This document shows positions 1-7,866 of a stretch of 64,000 bases of DNA, piece by piece. Origin of the DNA: Devosia beringensis (GTDB taxonomy: Bacteria; Pseudomonadota; Alphaproteobacteria; Rhizobiales; Devosiaceae). A model generated the notes under the pieces. That model had not been told where the DNA came from. It worked only from the letters and a program-made list of their open reading frames with translations, and did no database searches. Every line of letters starts with the position of its first letter. The first letter of the stretch is position 1. A program made the position numbers and the translations under genes. Where the stretch lies: the NCBI RefSeq assembly GCF_014926585.1, contig NZ_CP045422.1:2572001-2636000 (forward strand), given 5' to 3'.

Positions 1-341
1 TGCTGCTGCGCGGGATCAATGACGACGTCGAGACGCTGGCGGCGCTGATGCGGGCCTTTGTCGAGAACCGGGTGCAGCCCTATTATCTGCACCATCCGGA
101 CCTGGCGCCGGGGACCGGTCATTTCCGGCTCAGCATCGAAGAGGGCCAGGCGCTGGTGGGGGCGCTGCGTGGCCGCATCTCGGGGCTGGCCCAGCCCACC
201 TATGTGCTCGATATTCCCGGCGGGCATGGCAAGGCCGATATCGGCGCGGCGAGCATTGCGGGCAGTGACGGGCAGTTTGTAGTGCGCGACTGGCAGGGCG
301 GAGAACATCTCTATCCGCCGGCAGCGGAGAATGCAGAGTGA
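1..341 (+). CDS. KamA-family radical-SAM lysine 2,3-aminomutase-like protein, C-terminal part
   Basis: Only the last ~113 codons lie in the window; the frame is open from base 3. The visible part contains LLRGINDD, QPYYLHHPDLAPGTGHFR and PTYVLDIPGGHGK, which match the C-terminal PLP-binding region of lysine 2,3-aminomutases and EpmB-type enzymes. These rearrange L-lysine to beta-lysine (KamA) or act in elongation factor P modification (EpmB). The radical-SAM CxxxCxxC motif would be upstream and cannot be seen, so which of the two activities applies is open. The stop overlaps the GTG start of the next gene, suggesting translational coupling. Confidence 0.8.
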   Translation, partial: LLRGINDDVETLAALMRAFVENRVQPYYLHHPDLAPGTGHFRLSIEEGQALVGALRGRISGLAQPTYVLDIPGGHGKADIGAASIAGSDGQFVVRDWQGGEHLYPPAAENAE

Positions 342-625
342 AGATGCGCAGACCTGGCGACAATGGTGGTCCGCCGCTCGACGATTCCGGGCGCCCCTGG
401 GGCGAGGGCAAGGTCGGCAATTACTTTGAATGGAAGAAGGCCAAGCGCGAAGCCTTTGACGAAGTGCCCTATGAGATCGCCATGATGCGGGCGCGACGAG
501 CCGAGAAAATCGGCCTCACCTATGCGGAATATACGCTCGAACTGATGGAGCGCGGCCGCTTCCTGCAGGCCGAGGATGTCGAGCGGATCGCTGAGATCAT
601 CGCCAAACGCGGCGTGCGCTATTAG
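338..625 (+). CDS. Small hypothetical protein (95 aa)
   Basis: A 95-residue soluble, charged protein with no membrane segment or signal peptide. It begins with a low-complexity NGGPPLDD stretch, followed by a helical C-terminal half rich in Glu, Arg and Ala. I do not recognise a characterised family. The GTG start overlaps the stop of the aminomutase gene (GTGA); an ATG two codons later (344) is an alternative start. Coupling to the KamA/EpmB-like gene suggests co-expression, but gives no function. It ends 3 bases before the convergent DUF2165 gene. Confidence 0.6.
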   Translation: MKMRRPGDNGGPPLDDSGRPWGEGKVGNYFEWKKAKREAFDEVPYEIAMMRARRAEKIGLTYAEYTLELMERGRFLQAEDVERIAEIIAKRGVRY

Positions 626-628
626 CGC

Positions 629-1114
629 TCAGAGCACCAGCAGGCCAAGCACGGTGCTGCCCCAGATGGTCAGCAGAAAATGGGTATGCTGGGCGCCTTC
701 GGCGCCGGCCCAGTAGTGTACCCACTGGCCGCCCACCAGGAAGGCTGACCAGATCAGGGTGAAGCCGAGCATGCCGATGCTGGCCAGGATGCGGGCGAGT
801 TCGAGATCGACGGCACCCAGCGCGGCAAGGAGCAAGGCGATGGTGCCCGTCAGCATGACCAGGGCGATCAGGGTCTCGCTGATGACAATGGCGGCAAAGA
901 TCCAGCGATGCAGACGCGGCGATTCGATGCGATTGCGGCCGAGGTCGGCGTAGAGATGGGGGAATTCGTCTCGCATGCCGCGCATGGCCAGAACGTCGGC
1001 CACCATGGTGCCATTGGCCGCGGGGGCGCGAATGTTTTCGAGGGCGCCTAGCACCAGCCAGAGCGTTGGCATGGCCACCATGAAAAGCTGCACCCAGATC
1101 AGCATTTGCGGCAT
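629..1114 (-). CDS. DUF2165 family small integral membrane protein
   Basis: 161 residues with about four hydrophobic helices: an N-terminal one (LIWVQLFMVAMPTLWLVLGA), two in the middle (FAAIVISETLIALVML and the following stretch), and a C-terminal pair. A conserved-looking soluble loop with NIRAPAANG and RIESPRLHRW lies between. The pattern is that of DUF2165, predicted small inner-membrane proteins without an established role. It lies downstream of fabV on the same strand, but a strong terminator separates the two, so it probably has its own promoter near 1115-1220. Confidence 0.75.
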   Translation of the reverse strand: MPQMLIWVQLFMVAMPTLWLVLGALENIRAPAANGTMVADVLAMRGMRDEFPHLYADLGRNRIESPRLHRWIFAAIVISETLIALVMLTGTIALLLAALGAVDLELARILASIGMLGFTLIWSAFLVGGQWVHYWAGAEGAQHTHFLLTIWGSTVLGLLVL

Positions 1115-1222
1115 GCATCATTCCCCTGTTCGGGCAAAGGTTGGCATGGGCTCAAGGTGACTGCCAAGGGGCGTCAAATGCTTGGGGGGCATGCAGGCGG
1201 GGCACGGAGAATTTTGCCCAGA

Positions 1223-1249
1223 CCAAAAAAGGGGCGCCAGAGGCGCCCC
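1223..1249 (-). terminator. Rho-independent terminator of fabV
   Basis: Perfect 8-bp arms GGGGCGCC/GGCGCCCC (1231-1238 and 1242-1249) with a 3-base loop, followed on the minus strand by six T residues (1225-1230). It starts 12 bases after the fabV stop. Confidence 0.85.
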
Positions 1250-1260
1250 GGAATTTGGTG

Positions 1261-2430
1261 TCAGTTGACGACCTGCGGATCGACATCGGCGCTGTAGTCG
1301 ACGCCGCCCAGGCCAAAGCCGAAGAGCTTGAGGAATTCGGCGCGGTGCTTGGGCAGGTCGGCCAGACTGGGCAGAGTCTCGGTGGTGAGCGCGGCCCAGC
1401 GCGTCTTGAGCTCGGCCTGCACGGTGTCGGACAGTTCCCAATCATCGACGCGGACGCGGTGGTCGCTGTCGAGCGCGATCTCGCCCTGCAGCTTGACGCG
1501 GAAAAGGCGATCGATCTGCTCGATCGTGCCCTCGCCAATGCCCATTTCGTCCATGACCTTGATCAGCAGGGTGCCATAGAGCGGCACGACGGGAATGGCC
1601 GAGCTGGCCTGGGTGACGACGGCCTTGAGGGCGACGACATGGGCGGCGTGGTCGCCATGGGCGGCGCGGATGGCGGCGGCGGCACGGTCGAGATCGGCCT
1701 TGGCGCGGCCCAAAGTGCCATTGTGGTAGATCGGCCAGGTCAGCTCGCTGCCCAGATAGGTATAGTTGAGCGACTGGAAGCCCTCGGCCAGCACGCCGGC
1801 CTCGGCCAGCGCCTTGATCCAGAGTTCCCAATCCTCGCCGCCCATGACCTTGACGGTGGCGGCAGCCTCCTCCTCGGTGGCGGGCTCGACGGTGATTTCC
1901 GAGACTTCGCCGGTAGCGGTATTGAGCGTCTTGGAGGTGACCTGGGCGCCATAGGGCTTGATGGAAGAGCGATAGGTGACGCCGTCGCTCGGATCGGTGC
2001 GGACCGGGGAGGCGACCGAATAGACGATGAGATCGACCTGGCCGAGATTGGCCTTGATGGCCGCTATGGCTTCGGCCTTGACGGCATCGGAAAAGGCATC
2101 GCCCTCGATGGTGACGGCCTTGCGGCCGGCGGCGATAGCGCGGTTTTCAAAGGCGCGGTTATTGTACCAGCCGGCGCTGGCGGTCTTGCCTTCGGCGGGC
2201 GGCCGCTCGAAGGAGACGCCGACCGTATCGGCATGGCTGCCAAATGTATTGACGATGCGCGAGGCCAGGCCATAGCCGGTCGAGCAGCCCAGCACGAGGA
2301 CGCGCTTGCGCTCCGAGGCGATGGGGCCCTTGACCACGACATGGTCGATCTGGCGCTGCACATTGGTGGAGCAGCCGGTGGGATGGGCCGTGGTGCAGAT
2401 GAAGCCGCGGATCTTGGGTTCGATAATCAT
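1261..2430 (-). CDS. fabV: FabV trans-2-enoyl-ACP/CoA reductase (NADH)
   Basis: 389 residues, the usual FabV length. FabV reduces the double bond of trans-2-enoyl-ACP or enoyl-CoA with NADH, the last step of each fatty-acid elongation round. The protein starts MIIEPKIRGF as in the family and carries the nucleotide-binding loop GCSTGYGLASR near residue 50. The catalytic Tyr-X8-Lys (YHNGTLGRAK) that separates FabV from FabI (Tyr-X6-Lys) is present. I chose the ATG at 2430 because family alignment begins there and GGAG sits just upstream; an earlier in-frame ATG at 2460 would add ten unrelated residues. FabV enzymes are typically insensitive to triclosan. It is a single-gene unit closed by its own terminator. 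Confidence 0.92.
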   Translation of the reverse strand: MIIEPKIRGFICTTAHPTGCSTNVQRQIDHVVVKGPIASERKRVLVLGCSTGYGLASRIVNTFGSHADTVGVSFERPPAEGKTASAGWYNNRAFENRAIAAGRKAVTIEGDAFSDAVKAEAIAAIKANLGQVDLIVYSVASPVRTDPSDGVTYRSSIKPYGAQVTSKTLNTATGEVSEITVEPATEEEAAATVKVMGGEDWELWIKALAEAGVLAEGFQSLNYTYLGSELTWPIYHNGTLGRAKADLDRAAAAIRAAHGDHAAHVVALKAVVTQASSAIPVVPLYGTLLIKVMDEMGIGEGTIEQIDRLFRVKLQGEIALDSDHRVRVDDWELSDTVQAELKTRWAALTTETLPSLADLPKHRAEFLKLFGFGLGGVDYSADVDPQVVN

Positions 2431-2535
2431 GCAAAGACTCCTCGATTTTGCCCAAGGCAATAGCGGGATTGGCGGCGCGGGGCTAGCCGCCGCACCCCGA
2501 TTTTATCTGGCGCGCGCTGGCATCCCGGGTCTGGA

Positions 2536-3186
2536 TCATGCCTGCTGCAGCGCCTTGCCGGCGGGGAAGATGCCGGACATGACGACGAAGCCGGGCACGC
2601 GGCGGACGCGGTCGGTCCAGCGGCGGAGGGCCGGATAATCCTGGCGCCCAATGCCGCCCTCTTCGCTCAGCATGACATAGGGAAAGCAGGCAATGTCGGC
2701 GGTGGTGGGATGGGCGGGCGTGCAGAGCCAGTCGCGGCCTTCGCGCTCGCCGAACCAGAGATGCTCGTCCATCAGGCGGAAGATGGCATGGGCGCCGGCC
2801 TGGGCCTTGGGCAGATCGACATCGTAGAAAAAGCCCAGCGCCAGGCGGGCAGCCGAGCTGGTGGCGGTGATGTCATCGGCCACGGCGTGCCAGCGCAGTA
2901 CTTGGGCCAGGATGGCCGGATCGGTGGGAAACCAGAGACCGGTCGGATCATACCTGGTGGCCAGGTAGGCCAGGATGGCGCCGGAATCGGAGAGGGTCAG
3001 CTCATCGTCCTGCAGCACGGGAAGCTGGCCGAAGGGATTGAGCCGCAGGAAGGCGTCGGACTTGTGCTGGCGGCCGGGATAGAAATCGACCGGCACGATG
3101 TCATAGCGCAGCTTGAGAATGCTCATCAGCAGCCGCAGCTTGTAGCAATTACCGGAGAGCTCGAAGTCGTGCAGGGTGATGGTCAT
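2536..3186 (-). CDS. Glutathione S-transferase-like protein (NdmE-like) of a split Rieske oxygenase operon
   Basis: 216 residues with the two-domain GST layout. The N-terminal thioredoxin-like half has SGNCYKLRL near residue 11, the cis-Pro segment NPFGQLPVL near 50-58 and SDSGAI for the glutathione gamma-glutamyl group. An all-helical C-terminal half follows, with PTTADI. It is the last gene of a tight operon, with only 2 bases between the reductase stop and this ATG (3186). In the Pseudomonas putida caffeine pathway, NdmE is a GST homologue that holds the NdmC oxygenase and NdmD reductase together, so a structural role is a reasonable inference. An ordinary glutathione-conjugating or ring-opening activity is the alternative. 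Confidence 0.75.
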   Translation of the reverse strand: MTITLHDFELSGNCYKLRLLMSILKLRYDIVPVDFYPGRQHKSDAFLRLNPFGQLPVLQDDELTLSDSGAILAYLATRYDPTGLWFPTDPAILAQVLRWHAVADDITATSSAARLALGFFYDVDLPKAQAGAHAIFRLMDEHLWFGEREGRDWLCTPAHPTTADIACFPYVMLSEEGGIGRQDYPALRRWTDRVRRVPGFVVMSGIFPAGKALQQA

Positions 3187-3188
3187 GA

Positions 3189-4901
3189 TCAGATATCCAG
3201 CACGAGGCGCGCGCTCTTGGCGCGGGAGACGCAGGTCATCATGGCAGTGTTGGCGCGTTTTTCGCTGTCGTTGAGATAGACGTCCTGATGGTCGCATTCG
3301 CCTTCCAGCACGCCGGTCAGGCAGGTGCCGCAGGCGCCCTGTTCGCAGGAGGAGGGGACGGTGAGGCCGGCCTCGCGCATCACCTCGAGAATGGTCTTGC
3401 CGGCGGGGACATGCAGGGTCATGGCCGAGCGGGCGAGTTCGACGTCAAAGGACGAGGTATCGTCGATGGGCTTGTCGTTCTTGAAATATTCGAAATGTAT
3501 GGATGCATCCGGCCAGTTCTGCGCGGCGGCGGTGGCGCGGACACTTTCGAGCATGGCGCTCGGCCCGCAGACATAGACATGCTGGGCAAAGGACCAGGGC
3601 CCCAGAGCCGTGGCGATGGTGCTGCCGATCTCGCTGCGCGGCAGGCCGGTATGCAGCACTACCTTGCCGTGCAGGGCCTCGAGCTCGGAACGGAAGGCGA
3701 CCTGTTCGCCGGCCCGGGTGAAGTAATGCAGCTCATAGTTCAGGTCCGACTTGTCGAGGAAGCGGGCCATGGAGAGCAAAGGCGTGATGCCGATGCCGCC
3801 GGCAATCAGCACGGTGCGGATGGCGTCGCGGCGCAGCGGGAAATTGTTGCGCGGCTCGGAAATGGCCAGCACATCGCCTTCGCGCACGGTATCGACCAGG
3901 ATCTGGCTGCCGCCCTTGCTGGCGCTCTCCTGCTTGACGGCAATGACATAGCTCAGCAGGTCGCCGGGGCCATTGGTGATGGAATATTGCCGGATGAGGC
4001 CGTTGGGCAGATGGACGTCGATATGGGCGCCGGGCTGGAAGGTGGGCAGGTGGCGGCCATCGCGATCGGCCAGCTCAAAGCCCACCACGCCGTCGGCGCT
4101 GGTCCATTTGCGCTTGACCACCACCGGCATTGTGGTGCCGCGCGGAATGGCGATATCGGGCATGGTGGAAAGCTCGGCCGAGACCTTGTCGAAGGCAGGC
4201 TGCAGCGGCGCGGGTGCGGGCTGACGGACAGCGGCGCGTTCGAGCCGGTCCCGCAGCTTGGTCAGCGCCTCGTTGTGGTGCCGCAGGGCGAGGCTCGCGT
4301 CGTCCGGCTGGCCGGGCAGCAGGCCCCGGATGACGGCGCGGCCGGCATCGACGGGCTGGACGAAATAGAGCGTGGTGCCGAGGCGGATGGCGAGGCCGGG
4401 CAGGATCTGGGCCGGCTGGTCATCGGGGGCGAGGCGGCCAAGGGCAGCGATGACCGCTTCGGGCGCGGCATTGACCGGCATGGGGCGCAAGGCAAACCAG
4501 TCGTCGGCCGTTTCGGCGCCGGGAAAGGGGGCGAAGGCCCGGTCGCTGGTGGCAGCGGACCAGACCAGGCCAAAGGCCTCGTGCGCGGGATAGGTGCGGT
4601 TCTCGATGCGGCGGGCCGGGGCGTCGGCGGGATGGGCCGGAATATAGGTGCAGCCGGCGGAGCGGTTGGCATAGCGCCAGCCATGATACTGGCATTTGAG
4701 CTCGGCGCCCTCGTTGACGCCGATCGAGAGGCGCACGCCACGATGCAGGCAGCGATTCTCCCAGACATTGACATTGCCGTCATCGGCGCGCCAGACGGCC
4801 AATTCGCGGCCGAGCAGCTGGCCCTGATAGACGTGGCGGAAGGGCAGATCGTCGCTGGACGCGATGGGGTACCAGGCGGGGTCGGTCAGGGAGAGCGTCA
4901 T
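3189..4901 (-). CDS. Rieske - FAD/NAD reductase - plant-type ferredoxin fusion (NdmD-like)
   Basis: 570 residues with three modules. (1) An N-terminal Rieske domain with C51-x-H53 and C70-x2-H73, the full [2Fe-2S] ligand set. (2) A ferredoxin-reductase unit at about 255-475, with the flavin motif RQYS (304-307) and the pyridine-nucleotide loop AGGIGITPLLSM (367-378). (3) A C-terminal plant-type [2Fe-2S] ferredoxin with C519, C524, C527 and C557. Normal oxygenase reductases (VanB type, ~320 aa) lack module 1. The extra Rieske domain is the hallmark of NdmD of caffeine degradation (about 590 aa). Electrons would run NADH > flavin > ferredoxin > Rieske > the mononuclear iron of the neighbouring subunit, which has no Rieske domain of its own. 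It lies 87 bases after the catalytic gene and 2 bases before the GST gene. Confidence 0.88.
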   Translation of the reverse strand: MTLSLTDPAWYPIASSDDLPFRHVYQGQLLGRELAVWRADDGNVNVWENRCLHRGVRLSIGVNEGAELKCQYHGWRYANRSAGCTYIPAHPADAPARRIENRTYPAHEAFGLVWSAATSDRAFAPFPGAETADDWFALRPMPVNAAPEAVIAALGRLAPDDQPAQILPGLAIRLGTTLYFVQPVDAGRAVIRGLLPGQPDDASLALRHHNEALTKLRDRLERAAVRQPAPAPLQPAFDKVSAELSTMPDIAIPRGTTMPVVVKRKWTSADGVVGFELADRDGRHLPTFQPGAHIDVHLPNGLIRQYSITNGPGDLLSYVIAVKQESASKGGSQILVDTVREGDVLAISEPRNNFPLRRDAIRTVLIAGGIGITPLLSMARFLDKSDLNYELHYFTRAGEQVAFRSELEALHGKVVLHTGLPRSEIGSTIATALGPWSFAQHVYVCGPSAMLESVRATAAAQNWPDASIHFEYFKNDKPIDDTSSFDVELARSAMTLHVPAGKTILEVMREAGLTVPSSCEQGACGTCLTGVLEGECDHQDVYLNDSEKRANTAMMTCVSRAKSARLVLDI

Positions 4902-4988
4902 GGGGTCATCCGAGATGTAAGGGATCGCGCCACGATCGGATGAGGTCGGTATCGGCGCGCCCTGGCGTACGGGGCACGCTGCATGGCG

Positions 4989-5882
4989 TCAGCTCGCCAT
5001 GGGAATGGTGCCATAGGTGATGCCCTTCTGGCTGAGCCAGCGGCGATAGGCGATGGCGGATTTGTCGGCGCGGATCGGGGTTTCGGCCCGCGGATCAAGC
5101 GGCAGCCGCTTGGGATACTGGTTTTCGAGGATGGGTTTGTCCTGGCCGAAAATGGTCTGCTGGAAGCGGCGCAGGTCGGTGACGGTGGAGGTGGAGTCGA
5201 TCATCGACTGCAGCAGATGGGCGCGGCAGCTTTCCTCGGTCATGGGCTGGAGGAATATGGCGATGACGTCGCGGCGCTCGGGGGCCTCGGGCGAGGATTT
5301 GTAGAGCACCGAGCAGAAGGGATGGGGCACGCGATAGACATATTCGACATCCATGCCCTCGGTGGCCGAGAGCGCCGCCTTGGGCTGGAAGAACTTGCAC
5401 TTGGTGGCCAGCACCTCGTCGCGTTCCTCGGAGACCTCGACGTCATATTCCTTGACCTCGGTATGCGGTTCGGCGCCGAGGATGTCGGTATGGACATAGG
5501 GGAAGTGGCCCATGTCGAGGAAGTTTTCCACGGCGCGCGGGGCGGAGACGTGAATGCCGATGGAGCCGCAGCTCATGTTCTTGCGGTCGGGTTCGGCATA
5601 TTCGGGAATGGGAAAGAGCGTGGCCGGCGGGTTGCCGAAGCTGGTCCAGATATAGCCATAGCCGGTGATGACCGGCAGGCGGTCGGTGATGGTCTCGGCG
5701 TCGATCTCGTCGCCCCGCTGCTCGCTGGTGCGGCGCCAGACGACGGGCAGGCCCTCGGCATCGCGGGTGATGGCGAGTTTGGTGTCGAGCAGCAAAGTGG
5801 TCTCGATCAGGCCGGGCTGGATCTCGTCGGTGGCGGCGATCACCTGCCAGAGGTCATGCGTGGTGGCGTCGATGGCGGTCAT
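4989..5882 (-). CDS. Rieske-less non-heme iron oxygenase catalytic subunit (NdmC-like)
   Basis: 297 residues, shorter than the ~350 of one-piece Rieske monooxygenases. The mononuclear-iron site is intact: N120-x2-D123-x2-H126-x4-H131 (NFLDMGHFPYVH), with a third ligand candidate D248 in GQDKPILENQ. The N-terminal ~100 residues follow the course of a Rieske fold (ending GYGYIWTSFG) but have no CxH or CxxH pair, so no cluster can bind there. The cluster is evidently supplied by the Rieske domain on the next gene's product. The start at 5882 is preceded by TGAGG. The substrate is unknown: N- or O-demethylation or hydroxylation of a small aromatic or heterocycle is the family expectation. It is not a decayed pseudogene, because the catalytic residues and partner genes are all kept. 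Confidence 0.85.
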   Translation of the reverse strand: MTAIDATTHDLWQVIAATDEIQPGLIETTLLLDTKLAITRDAEGLPVVWRRTSEQRGDEIDAETITDRLPVITGYGYIWTSFGNPPATLFPIPEYAEPDRKNMSCGSIGIHVSAPRAVENFLDMGHFPYVHTDILGAEPHTEVKEYDVEVSEERDEVLATKCKFFQPKAALSATEGMDVEYVYRVPHPFCSVLYKSSPEAPERRDVIAIFLQPMTEESCRAHLLQSMIDSTSTVTDLRRFQQTIFGQDKPILENQYPKRLPLDPRAETPIRADKSAIAYRRWLSQKGITYGTIPMAS

Positions 5883-6016
5883 GAAAAGCCTCAGGGTTGG
5901 CAATAGCATAATCGGCTCAAGGGCAAGTGCCAGTGGAAAATTTGGCCACGGCCCATCTGACGCAGGCAGGGCGCCGGGATTCTGGTATGGAAGGGCCAAA
6001 GGACAGGAGTGCAGGC

Positions 6017-7063
6017 ATGGCGATCGAGACAGGCGCGCAGATGTATCCGGCAGCGCTGCTGGAGCAGCGGGTTGCCGCAGCCTTGCGGGGCGCGGGCGCC
6101 AGCGAGGGCTCGCTGGCGGCGGCCACAAGGGCGATGCTGCATGCCTCGCTGGTGGGGGTGGACAGCCATGGCGTGCGGTTGACCGAGCATTATTGCCAGA
6201 TGCTGGCGGGCGGGCGGCTCAACAGGGATCCGCAGCTGGTGGTCGACAAGCGGGCCGCCGGCAGCGCCATGGTGCATGGCGATGACGGGCTGGGGCATTT
6301 CGCGGCCTATAGAGCGGTCGAGGTCGGCATAGAGCTGGCGCGCGAAGCCGGCGTCGGCGCGGTGGGGATCCACCAGTCATCCCATCTGGGGGCGGCGGGC
6401 GCCTATGCGCTGGCCGGGGCGGAAGCGGGCTTCATCACCTTTGCCACCACCAATACCGATTCCATGGTGGCGCTGTTTGATGGCGCGGCGCGGTTCCATG
6501 GCACCAATCCGCTGGCCTTCGCCGCGCCGGTGCCCGATAGCCGGCCCTGGCTGATGGACATGGCGACCTCGTCGATCCCGATGAACCGGGTGCTGCTGCA
6601 TCGCTCGCTGGGACTGGACCTGCCGGAGGGCGTGGCGGCCGATGCGCATGGGGTGGAAACCACCGATCCGCATAAGGCCGAGATGCTGCTGCCGCTGGGC
6701 GGGGCCGACTATGGCTATAAGGGCGCGGCCCTGGCCGGGGTGGCGACGCTGTTTTCGGCGCTGCTGACCGGGACGACGCTGGATGGCGATTTCATCCCCA
6801 TGTATGGCGGGCCGGGCGGGGATATTTCGACACCGCGCAATATGGGCCATTTCGTGCTGGTGGTGGATCCGGACAAGTTCATCGGCCGCGACATGTTCGG
6901 CATGATGATCACACGCTACCTGGCCAGCCTGCGCGCTGCGCCGGTGCGGGAGGGCGCGGAGCGAGTCATGGCGCCGGGTGACCGGGAATGGGAGACGCTG
7001 GCGCAACGGGAGCATAACGGCGTGCCAGTTGATCCCGATACGGCGCGGTTTCTGGGGCTTTAG
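6017..7063 (+). CDS. Ldh_2 family malate/L-lactate/ureidoglycolate-type dehydrogenase
   Basis: 348 residues of the Ldh family (PF02615), NAD(P)-dependent 2-hydroxyacid dehydrogenases unrelated to Rossmann-type MDH. Family motifs are GVDSHGVRL near residue 45, the catalytic-His region VGIHQSSHLGAAGAYA, NTDSMVALFDG, HGTNPLAFAAP and LMDMATSS. Known members oxidise malate, lactate, ureidoglycolate (AllD), sulfolactate or delta1-piperideine-2-carboxylate; sequence alone does not decide. I chose ATG 6017 because AGGAG precedes it and the alignment begins there. It is divergent from the split oxygenase operon across 134 bases. Its stop overlaps the convergent EEP gene by 4 bases. Confidence 0.85.
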   Translation: MAIETGAQMYPAALLEQRVAAALRGAGASEGSLAAATRAMLHASLVGVDSHGVRLTEHYCQMLAGGRLNRDPQLVVDKRAAGSAMVHGDDGLGHFAAYRAVEVGIELAREAGVGAVGIHQSSHLGAAGAYALAGAEAGFITFATTNTDSMVALFDGAARFHGTNPLAFAAPVPDSRPWLMDMATSSIPMNRVLLHRSLGLDLPEGVAADAHGVETTDPHKAEMLLPLGGADYGYKGAALAGVATLFSALLTGTTLDGDFIPMYGGPGGDISTPRNMGHFVLVVDPDKFIGRDMFGMMITRYLASLRAAPVREGAERVMAPGDREWETLAQREHNGVPVDPDTARFLGL

Positions 7064-7863
7064 ACCAGATCGAGCAGCAAGGCCCGGTGGTCGGAGACTT
7101 CGGGCCGGGCGACGACGTCGAAGCTATTGACCGTGACGTCGGGGGTGACCAGCAGGTAATCGGCGAAGCGGCCGGGCTTGGTGTAGTGGCTGGTGCGGGT
7201 ATCGGTGTGGTCGCCCGTGGTGACCAGATCGCTGAGGCCGAGTTGGCCGAGCGTGGCAAAGGTCATGCTGTCGGGCAGGACGTTGAAATCGCCGCAGGTG
7301 ACGAGGCGTTCATTGCCGGGCCAAACGCGGCGGATGAGGGCGGTCAGCGCCTTGGCCTGGGCAAGGCGGGCGGGCGTGTCGCCTTTGCCGGCGGTGGTGT
7401 CGCGCAGGCCATGCATGTGGGCGATGGTCAGCGGGATGCCGGCGGGATCGAGCAAGCGCAGGACATGGGCATTGCGGGCACGCGGATGGGCACCCCAGCC
7501 GTCCGAACTATAGTGGCCGTGCACGAAATCAACGGAATGGGCGGTCACCGGCAGGGATTTGCGGATAAAGGTGGCGAGGCCGAACTGGGAGGCTATGGCG
7601 GTATCGCCATCGTAGAGCGGGCCGGTGGCGGTGGGGGCAAAGAGGCCGTCATGGCCCGGCAGCAAAGCGGCGACCTCGTCGAAGAAGTTGGCGCGCTGCG
7701 GCAGGTCGAGACCCGGCTCGCGATAGGTCAACCAGTCGGTGCGGGCGCCGGGCGTGCGCGAAACCTCCTGCAGGCACAGCACGTCTGCATCGACCGTGGC
7801 GAGATAGTCCATGATCTCGGCATGCAGGCGTCCCGCCCAGGCATTGAGCGAGACGACGCGCAT
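7060..7863 (-). CDS. Endonuclease/exonuclease/phosphatase (EEP) family protein
   Basis: 267 residues with the EEP fold signature in order: LNAWAG at the N-terminus, the metal-binding Glu in LCLQEV (~35), a catalytic His region (HMHGLRD), CGDFNVLPDS and the terminal SDHRALLLDL with the catalytic Asp-His. Members cut phosphodiester bonds in DNA, RNA, inositol phosphates or sphingomyelin. This one has no signal peptide, so a cytoplasmic substrate is likely. It follows the SDR gene with a 3-base gap and is probably co-transcribed with it. Confidence 0.82.
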   Translation of the reverse strand: MRVVSLNAWAGRLHAEIMDYLATVDADVLCLQEVSRTPGARTDWLTYREPGLDLPQRANFFDEVAALLPGHDGLFAPTATGPLYDGDTAIASQFGLATFIRKSLPVTAHSVDFVHGHYSSDGWGAHPRARNAHVLRLLDPAGIPLTIAHMHGLRDTTAGKGDTPARLAQAKALTALIRRVWPGNERLVTCGDFNVLPDSMTFATLGQLGLSDLVTTGDHTDTRTSHYTKPGRFADYLLVTPDVTVNSFDVVARPEVSDHRALLLDLV

Positions 7864-7866
7864 GGT

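Noticed and set aside
4989..5882. The Rieske-less oxygenase as a truncated pseudogene
   Set aside because: All iron ligands are intact, the frame is unbroken and the missing domain is present on the neighbouring gene, so it is better explained as a split system.
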